Shown here in pieces: positions 9,480-17,995 of a stretch of DNA of 23,171 bases. Each line of letters begins with the position of its first letter. Position 1 is the stretch's first letter. The notes under the pieces were generated by a model. It saw only the letters and a program-made list of their open reading frames with translations. It ran no database searches and had not been told where the DNA came from. Position numbers and translations under genes: made by a program. The stretch comes from Volvariella volvacea V23 (taxonomy: Eukaryota; Basidiomycota; Agaricomycetes; Agaricales; Pluteaceae): contig KB722737.1 of the NCBI GenBank assembly GCA_000349905.1, positions 1,436,453 through 1,459,623 on the forward strand. The letters are read 5' to 3'.

Positions 9480-10313
9480 ATGGTGCAACGCCCCGATAAT
9501 TTTGCTATGAAACATCAACCTTCTAATGGACCATCGACAACTCCGGCTAATTACTACTCATCAGAAATCCAAGCCATCCAATCAAAACCCAACTATGCAA
9601 CCAGCTCGAGAACATATGGCGAAGAATTCAGACAATACTTGGGAATACACTTGGGAAACCGTGGGGCTCATACAGCTTTTGTAATTTTTACCGACAGCAC
9701 TCATCTGACTGTGCCTTAGCCCAACCTGACGTACTTCACTCAGCCAAGGAAAAGCTGATGAGACTCGAGGCTCAAAAGTTTTATGAGCTCTGTACCGATG
9801 TATATGACGAGCTCATACGAAGAAAGATTCAGAAACCAAAGGATGGTATGTCCCTTTCTCGTACGAACCGCGAGAATGTTCAAACAATCGCATTTCTTCC
9901 CATTTGCTTTTGCATAGTCCCCTTCCTACCCGCCCGAGAAGACTATCAACTTATACACAACCAAGCTCGTCGATTGCTTTCTACTATCCATCCAAAAAAT
10001 TACAAAGTGCTTGTTGGTGATGTGTACTACGAGTTGTGCAGACGTTATCCAAACTCCACAAAACACGTATGTCATTTCGTTTTCTGGCCATTTTCGTCCC
10101 TTACCTGACTGCTTCATTAAGTCGCCTGACGAAAATGTCCTTGGATCTAATTGTGCGGAATATCCACGCCCTGATTATGCCACATCAGGATCCCCTCCAC
10201 CCAGCATTAATATCGATCCTTCGCAGATCTCGGTCATCAGTGATACACCAGATGCGAGTTGCATTAGTTATGTCTACCGTCGACGACCGTGGGCACAGAC
10301 GGAGTGCGAATAA
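9480..10313 (+). CDS. Short Spa2/GIT homology domain (SHD) protein
   Basis: Model: exons 9480-9660, 9720-9845, 9918-10066 and 10122-10313, all in phase, 215 aa. It carries both halves of the Spa2 homology repeat: AKEKLMRLEAQKFYELCTDV with YDELIRR (about residues 69-95), then VPFLPARED, NQARRLL and VGDVYYELCRRYP (about 103-147). In the family this domain binds MAPK-pathway and Rab/Rho regulators at the polarisome, which directs hyphal tip growth. YGEEFRQYLGIHL before the first repeat also fits the family. Spa2 proteins are normally many hundred residues with coiled coils; here only the N-terminal domain and a 63-residue unrelated tail (SPDENVLG onward) remain. The first intron starts GTGGGG and the third ends AAG, both weak sites, so the 5' end and tail are uncertain. 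It may be a truncated paralogue. AATAAA overlaps the stop. Confidence 0.68.
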
Positions 10314-10799
10314 AGGATATCCTTCTGCTGTAGATAGAATTGTTGATGGGTACCTCAAGACGGAACTGTGAGTAATTATCTAGAAGTGTAATTATTATGA
10401 GCGAGGCAGAAGCACCCCTTGAACAGTACCACCACTTTACGAAAGCACGACTACTACGGCCACGAGCGGAATCAAAACCTCAAAAAGAAGTGCAATGATA
10501 TAATTAAAGTGACATTTCGGAATTCAATTAAGCGGGGCTTAGGGAGGATTTAGTTCAAATGCATGCGCATATTCCAATTTTGTTTGTGAGACCTGATAGT
10601 ACATGAGATTACAACAATTTGCTAATTTGATGCAGTCCTTCTAGACATTGTGGAGGAGTATTATGACACGGACTAGATGTAAATAAGAGGCTGACGTTCC
10701 ACAGACTATATATATTTCGTAGATACGAAAGACGGATACGAATTGCTTTTACCCACTTTCCACTATCTTCTGAACCCTCGGACGACAGAACCCCCTTCC
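10314..10799. other. Spacer between convergent Spa2-like gene and MDR3
   Basis: No gene seen. It serves as the 3' flank of two convergent genes. An open frame continuing to about 10371 in another frame is a shadow of the last Spa2-like exon. Confidence 0.45.
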
Positions 10800-12085
10800 T
10801 CAATTTCTCCCCTCCACAACATCGCCTGGCCTGACTACGAGTTTAACGCCAGAGACTTGGTTATTTTCCAACCTCTTGAGTCCATCCGGGATATCCTTCA
10901 ATCCTCCAGGCAAAATTTCGACGCGGTTTGGCTGAAACATGCGAATTTAGCACAAGGCCGTTACACAACCGGATAAATAACCACGTACCTTAATCGTTCC
11001 GTTTCTCACCCACTCCTCCAAGAAGAGGTAAGCATCGGTTAGCGTCTCTGTGAACTCTGGGTAGTTCTTGACACCAATGACGGGAAGGATCTGCTTTCCG
11101 CTTCCCTCCTGCTGCTTCAAATTTTCGTCGAGGTAAAGCACGATGCCCAGTTTGCCGCCTTTGCTTAGCACATCATATCCAGCCTGTTGAGTCTCAGGTG
11201 CCGAGATAGCGTCGAAGGCATAGGGCGTGTTGCTGGGACCGGTAATAGCGTGAACGGCAGAAGGAAGGGAAGTGAGAGGAACGGATGTGCGATCAATAAC
11301 GTGAGTTGCGCCCAGGGACTTCAGGAATGATTCGTGTTTGGAGGAAGCGTATGTGATGATCGGAGAGAATCCAGAGAGTTTAGCTAGCTGAATACCTGTG
11401 CAGTGTTATCATCAGAGGGCGCGTACAAGTGGTTATGTTAAGTGGCAGTATACCGAGTTGACCAACGGAACTTGAACCGCCGATGACAACGAATGGAATA
11501 CCAGCGTATTTTCCAGCTCCTCCATGTGTGGGCGTGGGAGGAGTTAGGCCGAGTCTGTCGTAGAATGAAAGATAGGCAGCAGTGATGGTGACGGGAATGG
11601 TAGCAGCCTCGTCATAGCTGACATTGTCCGGGATCTGCAAAAAGCAACGATAGTTAGTGAGGGAAGGTAATTAAGAAAGCATCCGATGCTTGCCTTCGCC
11701 GCAAAGTGCTGTTCAGTCACAGAGTATTGCTGGTAGCCTGTATAGCGATTGCTAGTGGAAGAAGCTAAAGCCCTAGTTATCGGCAATGCTATTTGAGATG
11801 AAAGCGTAGGATAGCTCACATCTTGTCCCCAAGTTTGAATCGGGTCACACCATCCCCTACTTTGACCACATCGCCTGCAACGTCGGTACCCAAAACAGCA
11901 GGATACTCCAACTTGAAGAATTCCTTCTTGTGAATCTTCCAATCGACCGGGTTTAGGGCTGCTGACTGAACTTTGACCAACACTTCTCCAGCATTGGGAG
12001 TATGGACCTCGGTATCCTGGACCGCAAAGTTACCCTGAGGAACGTCGAGAATGAGGGCCTTTTGAGTAGCTGGAACAGAAGACAT
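10800..12085 (-). CDS. Zinc-less MDR oxidoreductase (quinone/enoyl reductase-like), copy 3
   Basis: Intact paralogue of copy 2. Exons 12085-11820, 11772-11694, 11634-11454, 11395-10989 and 10931-10800 close in phase to 354 aa. The N-terminal GroES-like domain has VLVKVQSAALNPVDW and LGTDVAGDVVKVGDGV; the Rossmann cofactor loop is GGSSSVGQ, followed by IQLAKLSGFSP. The C-terminal exon (PNRVEILPGG, NNQVSGVKLVV) is a few residues longer than in copy 2. Exons 1, 3 and 4 have exactly the same lengths as in copy 2 (266, 181, 407 nt); exon 2 is 79 instead of 91 nt and lacks the FFQG segment. The second intron appears to start with GC (AAG|GCAAGC), an accepted minor class. The substrate is unknown. 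The start lies about 380 bp from the proposed start of F-box copy 3, transcribed the other way. Confidence 0.88.
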
Positions 12086-12169
12086 GAGTGAAAGGCGGGA
12101 GAGGAGAGCTTTGGTCTTGGGTTGAGATAGGAGAGGAGGTTGTGTGGTGCTGGTCGGATTCGTTGAGGT

Positions 12170-12201
12170 CTTTATATACCAGTGTCTAGAAATGAATCAG
12201 C
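12170..12201 (-). promoter_or_regulatory. MDR3 promoter: TATA box and shared upstream element
   Basis: On the minus strand TGGTATATAAAG (12170-12181) is 85-96 bp before the ATG, and GCTGATTCAT (12192-12201) lies 10 bp further upstream. The element matches the first 10 bp of the 15-bp block shared by MDR1 and MDR2. Confidence 0.65.
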
Positions 12202-12467
12202 AACACCCTCTGAATCGTATTCACCACGCCTGACGACACGAGCACGCCATGCAATGCGTTTTCAACTCTTGCTCTGTCAGATATCTTCCATTATTCGTTG
12301 AAAGTTCTAGATAGCCTCGTTCCTCTAGAAGGATTACAAAATCTTGCATGAAAGATGTAAAGAACATGCTGCCGAGATTGACCGGGTGCCATTGCAGCGA
12401 GTCCTGTATGAAAATTGTTCTTGGCTAGAGGAAGTTGAGTAAGAATTTGTATGCTTGCTCATCAACA
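12202..12467. other. Rest of the shared MDR3 / F-box copy 3 intergenic region
   Basis: Together with the MDR3 promoter it forms the divergent control region of MDR3 and F-box copy 3. No clear TATA box on the plus strand and no gene. Confidence 0.4.
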
Positions 12468-13893
12468 ATGTGGTAAGCACCCGATATAACCCACCTCCGC
12501 GACATTGCGCGTTACACTAAAGCGGAGCTCAAACTTCCGCGACGTCCAGCCGCCACTCGATTCAGCGCGTCCACCACGGCCGTGGATGCTTTAACCCTCT
12601 TTCCTGCTGAAGTCTGGGAGCTAATCTGCAAATACGCAAGCATAGATGGTGGATATACTGCAAGATCATTATCGCTAGTCTCTCGCACCATATATCAGGC
12701 CTCAAAACGATCGCGATACTATTCTCTCATCATCACTCGATGGAATCAACTGTTTTACGCTCTCGCATTGATCCGACAAGATCCTAGGTGTTTGGGCGAG
12801 ATTTGTCATTTATTTGTCGCATTATCGGATTTTATTCCAGACGACTTGATTTTGCATGAAATCGAGGATGATGAAGATGAGTATATGCCACCCGATGAGG
12901 ATGTCGATACCGAGGGAACCAGCAGCGATGAAGATATGGAGAGCAGTGAAGAGGCTGAAGAAGATGGAGACGACCACTTTGCCAGCGAAGATGTCGAGAG
13001 CAATCACGATCTGGCTGAAGAAGGCACACGAGTCGATGAGCAAGAACACGGGGAGACTGATGGGGATGGGAACATTTTCGATGCAGAAGAGGATGAGCTT
13101 GCAGCAGATATTACATACTTCGCAAGTGAGGAAGGCCTGCAAAGCATCTCCCTGGTTGATTCCAGCCAGCCAAGGCGCTACCCCAAAGCGCGTTTGGAAG
13201 GCCTCAAGCAATTTTTAACTTCGGAGGCTTGTCAAAACCTCGAGTCGCTGGTCCTGAGGTTGAATTTCTTTGACCTCCCTGTCCTCTTAAGTTTTTTGCC
13301 ACCGATGTCTCATCTAGTTCGACTAACCGTCATTGGGGTCAGTCGAACTTTATGGAATCCAGATGACAGTGAACTTGTTCGCGTTTCCTATTTCCCCTCC
13401 CTACTCGACTTTCAGATCTGGGATGATCCCCCCGTCTGGACGCAGCCTGATTGGGTATCTCATTTCCCCGCTTTCATCAGAAATCATATGCCGCGGCTTA
13501 GCAGGCTTAGGACTCCTATGCCTCATTTCGATTCACAACCCTGGGCTGATATGGTGAATCTCTTTTAAGCTGCGAGTTTTTTAATCTTATTGAAGGTTTT
13601 ACTATTAGCTTCTCCAGGAAGATACATTTCCTAGATCCACGCACTTGATTATGTTTGAGGAGCGTGGCACGGGTGCGATTAGTTTTCATCCCAATTTAAT
13701 GCGACGTCAAGACTTGCTTGAGCGTATCCAACTCTACGAGCATGAAGATGCAAAAGTCCATACGTTGATTAACTACTGGAAAGAGGAGATCCAAGGTGGA
13801 TATGGCTCGTGGCCAAAACCTGATGAAAGGGTACCCCATAGATTTATCAGCGTTCGGTTTGGTGTTTTCAACGGCAGAAATCGGGATGGATAA
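12468..13893 (+). CDS. F-box-like domain protein with acidic linker, copy 3
   Basis: Same design as copy 2: an F-box-like N-terminus (LTLFPAEVWELICKYASIDG, RSLSLVSRTI, RYYSLIITRW), a long Asp/Glu linker, a Leu-rich part (LKQFLTSEACQNLESLVLRL, YFPSLLDFQI) and the tail LINYWKEEIQGGYGSWPKP. The body is open from 12566 to 13553, with an intron 13554-13608 and last exon 13609-13893. At the place of the copy 2 ATG this copy has GTG (12582), and no in-frame ATG occurs between there and the upstream stop. A five-base first exon ATGTG (12468-12472), with an intron 12473-12565 (GTAAGC..CAG), would join in phase to give MCASTTAVDAL and a 425-aa protein. That first exon is inferred. Otherwise translation would start later or not at all. 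The C-terminus is somewhat shorter than copy 2. Confidence 0.72.
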
Positions 13894-14085
13894 TATTAAG
13901 ACCAGCACTGAGATGGGAATTCTTCACATGTGTTGTTCATTGAAAATCATAACCGATTGCTCTCCTTATACTGCTTTAGTCCTCGTTTAGATAGGAAACA
14001 CAGAATATATTGCACACATAAAAATGAATACTGAACACGATAATACCAAGTAAATACGACCCAAACCCTGGAACGTGCATTGTAT

Positions 14086-15243
14086 TTACTGGCCATTCCA
14101 GACAGCTAAGAAATTCACGCAGTGTATATAAGCAAAACAACCCGGATAAAAAGCTACAAGTAGGGCACTTACCAGGTCCAGGAACCTTGTAAGTGTAGGT
14201 ATTAGAAGCCTCCGCAGTGTAAATGTTAATATTAATGCTCGGGTCGCTGGCCGAATAGCCACCAGGGAACCTGACCAAGTAGTTGCTCGGGGGTGTCTTA
14301 CCTCCTCCGCCAGTGACGATGAGCTGAGCGCACTCGGGATAGAATTGAGGTGTGTTGGCTTGGTGAAGGGCGAGGAGTTCGTGCTGTTAAAGGAACGAGC
14401 GGTAAGCTTGGATTGATTTTGAGCGAGAAAGAAGAAACGTACGCGGATGAGGTATTCACCAGCGGCGAGTGAAGCGGGGATGGTGGCTGTGTATGAGAGG
14501 GTGTTCATAACTTGACCAGTACCCCATTGTCCGTTGCTGGAGGATTCTTTGTCAGTCAAGCGCCTTAGACACACAATAGTTCAATTTTGGTACTCACGGG
14601 AGGTTTCCGGAAATCAATCCTATAGAGCAAGCACACTGAATCAGATACACCCGACTCCTTCAACATAGGGTAATGGACTCACCAGTCTCTGCGATCTTGA
14701 ACCAGCTAAGACTGTTACTATTAGTGGATGTGCAGCTGCCGTTGCACCTGGCCATCCAGACGCTTACTGGACCTTGAGCGTGGGTCCACTGAGACCATTT
14801 GGCGGTGATCTGAGAACCGGCTGCGACGGTTGCGGAGAGTTGGCCAGCGCTGGCTTGACCGTTGTTGTTGCAGCTGAATGTCTATATGGACGGAGTAGTT
14901 ATAAGCAAGTGATCAGAGTTGGTATGAGCTGAAGACACGTACGGATGCAGAGACGGAGTAGATGCTGAAGTCGTTTGGAAGAAGGTTAGCGTCAGAAAGC
15001 CACGATTAACGGCACTATGACATACGGGTCATAGGAGCCTGTGGTGCACCATTTAGACATACCCTACGATAGAAAAACTGGGGGACGCTTACTGTAAGGA
15101 CGACCGATAGAGCTTTGACCACTAGGTGAGTTGTATGGTTGCCAGCCAGGGTAGGTAGTACCACCAATGACATAGGAAGTAACACCACCATGAGCCAAGG
15201 CTCCAGAAACGAACGCGGCCAACGCAGCGAATTTAGCGAGCAT
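14086..15243 (-). CDS. AA9 lytic polysaccharide monooxygenase (formerly GH61)
   Basis: Secreted copper enzyme that oxidatively cleaves cellulose or related beta-glucans. Eight exons (15243-15093, 15038-15026, 14964-14943, 14881-14683, 14619-14598, 14536-14443, 14383-14173, 14105-14086) close in phase to 243 aa. A 17-residue signal peptide ends in GALA, so mature His1 is His18, the first copper ligand; the second is His96 in SQWTH. The axial Tyr182 and its partner Gln180 are in NTPQFYPECAQ, and the second-sphere His174 is in LLALH. GTTYPGWQPY near the N-terminus and the ending KVPGPAVWNGQ are typical of the family. There is no carbohydrate-binding module or Ser-rich linker. Exons 2, 3 and 5 are only 13, 22 and 22 nt. 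The neighbours are not obviously co-functional, although two other secreted polysaccharide enzymes lie 3-7 kb away on the same strand. Confidence 0.92.
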
Positions 15244-15273
15244 ATTTAGTTGGGTCAAAGGGAAAGGGCAGTC

Positions 15274-15289
15274 CTGGTTGACCAACCAG
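15274..15289. repeat. 16-bp near-perfect palindrome in the LPMO leader
   Basis: CTGGTTGACCAACCAG is a 7-bp inverted repeat around AC. It starts 31 bp before the LPMO ATG, at about the distance from the TATA-like box where transcription would begin. It could be a dimer-binding operator or an RNA hairpin at the 5' end of the message. Confidence 0.6.
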
Positions 15290-15301
15290 AGTGCATGGCC
15301 G

Positions 15302-15310
15302 CCTTTTATC
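15302..15310 (-). promoter_or_regulatory. TATA-like box of the LPMO gene
   Basis: The minus strand reads GATAAAAGG, 59-67 bp upstream of the start codon. Confidence 0.5.
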
Positions 15311-16457
15311 TGATTTCTACGAGTCGGTGATGAATACGAGCAGTTTCCCCAACAGGAGGGGTCACGCACGGCTTCCGTCTCCTTCAAATTCCTGAAGCCT
15401 ACGATTGGTTACCAACCGAAGCGCCTATGATCCTCGTCGTGTACCGAGGAAACAGCCTATTGAATGATGATCCATGCAATACAATAGAACGAGGGAGATT
15501 ATCGGTGCCGCAAAGACGTGCATTGATGCGGGGTTTGAGGTTTTGTATTGGTCGTCTTTCTTGCCTCGAGGAAAGAAGCGAGTGGGGGTAGTGATTACCG
15601 GTAGCATGACACCATGTTGGTATCGGAGAGAACCCTAGATGTACTTCTCGGGACCCATTCTCAAACGGGTACATTGCAATTGATATTCAGGTTTGGAAGA
15701 TACAAAAAAATGATGCTCTGAAGAACAACGCAGACTGTCAGAACGATGTATGATAATTCCCAAAGGCTAAAATAGATTGAAATTGAATAAAAAATGCGGG
15801 GTAGGGTATGATAGGCTCGTTAAAGGATCTTCACCGGACTTTTCTTGACACGTTGCATCCGTATAATTATAGGTTCTTGTGATGCGATGGGGCAAGTCAT
15901 CTACCCCGACATGTCTCCGCCAAGTATAAAAAACGCGAGTGCGGGGAAATATGAATCAATGAAGGCTGTACCTTGCAGGTAGAATTGAGGCAATTAGGCT
16001 GACTTATGCCGAGCGTATCGGTATGGCAACCCTTCTCCAATGTGTTGGGTCGAACACGAGTACGATGAGGCATTTCGTAGGTCGGATTTTGCCGAGGGAT
16101 GGACTATAGAACGAGGTTCCAGCCATTCGCGATGATAGAATGCACGAGCTATCGGCGAAACACTGATTTCGCGTGCCCACCTGACGAAAATGCGTGTTCG
16201 TATTTCGCGAGGATGGCGAAGTAAATGGAGTAAATGACGGATCTCACATCGTTACAACAAGTGTGGGCGGCAGAACCTCGAGACGCAGTGGAGCAATGCT
16301 TCATATTTGACGCAATACAGGGAACAAGGGACACAGCAATTTCCTGTATAAAAATCATATATCTGCTCACGCGGGCTTAGTGCAATATGCTACTCGCAGA
16401 AGGGAACCAACGCACCTACGTATCTTTATCTTTACTCTTTTACCTCCCTTGAATAAC
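15311..16457. other. Spacer between LPMO promoter and PLP homeostasis gene
   Basis: About 1.1 kb without a recognisable gene. It is the distal upstream region of the LPMO gene and the 3' flank of the next gene. TATAAAAAA at about 15925 faces the plus strand, but only a three-codon frame follows. Frames of up to 91 codons have no motif. Confidence 0.5.
15528..15946. promoter_or_regulatory. Three GCGGGG boxes upstream of the LPMO gene (CreA/Mig1-like)
   Basis: GCGGGG on the plus strand at 15528, 15796 and 15941 matches the SYGGRG consensus of the fungal carbon-catabolite repressor CreA/Mig1. They lie about 285, 550 and 700 bp before the LPMO start. The consensus is short, so chance matches are likely; repression by glucose would fit an LPMO gene. 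Confidence 0.35.
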
Positions 16458-17579
16458 CTATGTAGGCTTTGGTGGTCGTGAACCGAAGATTCCAGTCCCC
16501 ACCCTCACAATATCACCACCCGCCCGCAAAGCTGCCTCAAAATCGCTCGACATGCCCATACTCAATTCCAACCGACCATCCGCTGCTCGTCCCCACCTCC
16601 ACTTGCCCCCTTCGCTTCCAGCCCCAAGCTCTCGCTTCAGATAACCCTCCAAAAGGTCTCTCGTCGCCTTCAACGTTTCAAAGTCAGGATTATCGTCGGA
16701 GCTCAACGAGCTTTCGAGAGAGCCGATGGTCATCAAACCGTGTAGGCGGAGTTTTGTGCATTCTGAGACGATGTACTTTGCTAGTTGGGCGACTTCTGTT
16801 TTCGCAATCGCATCGTTGTCATCGGATTTGAGAGGATCGAGGCCGGATTTGGAGTCCTCGCCGGAGGTGTTGACTTGGATGAGGACGTTGAGAGGGGAAG
16901 AGGAGCGCTCTGATGGGAGGGCTTTTTCTAAAGCGGTAGCAGCTTTGATCGAGGTAACGGTCTGAATGGAATATAGGTTCGGGATTGCTGACACCAATCG
17001 GACGTTAGTACACCATGCATAGAAGGAATGGAAGTTGAGGGGAAATGAGAAGGTAATGGGGACTTACAGGCAAGTACCTTGGCCTTATTGGATTGTAGCG
17101 TCCCAATGAAGTGCCAACGAATCTCTACCGGCAACTGTATGCCGAATGAAACGTTGAAAGCAGCATTGTTAAGATATTACTTTGAGAACTGCTTCATGGG
17201 AAATCATGCGTAACTGAGTTAGAGGACTTACCACGCTGGCCTTATCTACCATCTCCTGAACGTAGTTCTCCCCAAAATCCAACTGGCCGAGTTCATAGCA
17301 GGCGAGTATATCCGAGGCAGGTTTGATTTTAGACACGGCAACAAGCGTAGGATTCGAGGTTGATGGCGAAGAAGCAGCAACCTGTTGAACCCTTGATCGA
17401 ATATCGGCCAAGGCATCCTTTAGTTCCTGCTTGCGATCTGGGGTGGCTGGTTCAACTGCGTTCGCGCTCGACATTGTTTTCCTTCCAGAGTGATGAATGA
17501 ATCGATGAAATGTTACGACAAGACTTGTTGGTCGAGCTTGAACGAAGTGTTGAGGAAGAAGCCGCGCAATCAACATCAA
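16458..17579 (-). CDS. Pyridoxal phosphate homeostasis protein (YggS/PROSC family)
   Basis: PLP-binding, non-enzymatic protein that buffers pyridoxal 5'-phosphate and amino/keto acid pools. Exons 17579-17232, 17134-17068 and 16987-16458 are in phase: 314 aa from the first ATG, 279 aa from the ATG at 17474. Family blocks appear in order: LVAVSKIKP (its first Lys, residue 84 or 49, should hold PLP), [70 protein letters not shown] and [12 protein letters not shown]. The extra 35 residues of the long form are rich in Arg, His and hydrophobics and have no acidic residue, like a mitochondrial presequence. The short form begins [12 protein letters not shown], as a cytosolic protein would. Both may be made; which start is used cannot be told from sequence. 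Confidence 0.93.
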
Positions 17580-17995
17580 AACGGGAATCGGGATTGTTTG
17601 TCGTCGATGTCAGAAACGACTTGCGAGTCGCGCGCTGGCAATATTTTTATCTTATCTGATAACATCCTCCACTTATACTTGAGCGCAAGACCCACAACTT
17701 GTAGTATGAAACGGCAACTAGCGGTGTTGCATAGCCATTCAGCGGCTAACGTCGTCCAATGGTCTCCAGACCAAGATTCAAAAACACAATTAATTCAAGT
17801 CCATGTCAGAATAAACTACCCGGAGGTACAAAAGAGCGTGGTGACAGTGCGTATCAAGATACTTAAAAAACGAGCGTGAGAGATATAAACGAGCGCTAAG
17901 AGTGTCCTATTAACGAGTGTCCAGTATATAACAGTCCATGAAACAAAGTCCACAAGTCCGTTGGGTCGGTTAGTATGTGTCACAAACCATAAAGC
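17580..17995. other. Spacer between PLP protein promoter and deacetylase 1 3' end
   Basis: About 400 bp; upstream region of the PLP homeostasis gene and 3' flank of deacetylase 1. A 129-codon plus-strand frame (17490-17879) antisense to the presequence region has no recognisable motif. No clear TATA box. Confidence 0.45.

Noticed and set aside
12822..13211. Minus-strand frames of 129 and 65 codons across F-box copy 3
   Set aside because: These are mirror frames of the acidic linker; Ser/Leu/Ile-rich translation is what an antisense GAT/GAA/GAG tract gives.
14288..14304. Possible extra intron in LPMO exon 7 (GTAAGACACCCCCGAG)
   Set aside because: It would be only about 17 nt, far too short to splice, and the frame is open through it with family-like sequence on both sides.
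16469..16831. 120-codon plus-strand frame
   Set aside because: Antisense of the last exon of the PLP homeostasis gene.
17490..17879. 129-codon plus-strand open frame
   Set aside because: Its first part is antisense to the coding start of the PLP homeostasis gene; no motif and no promoter signal.
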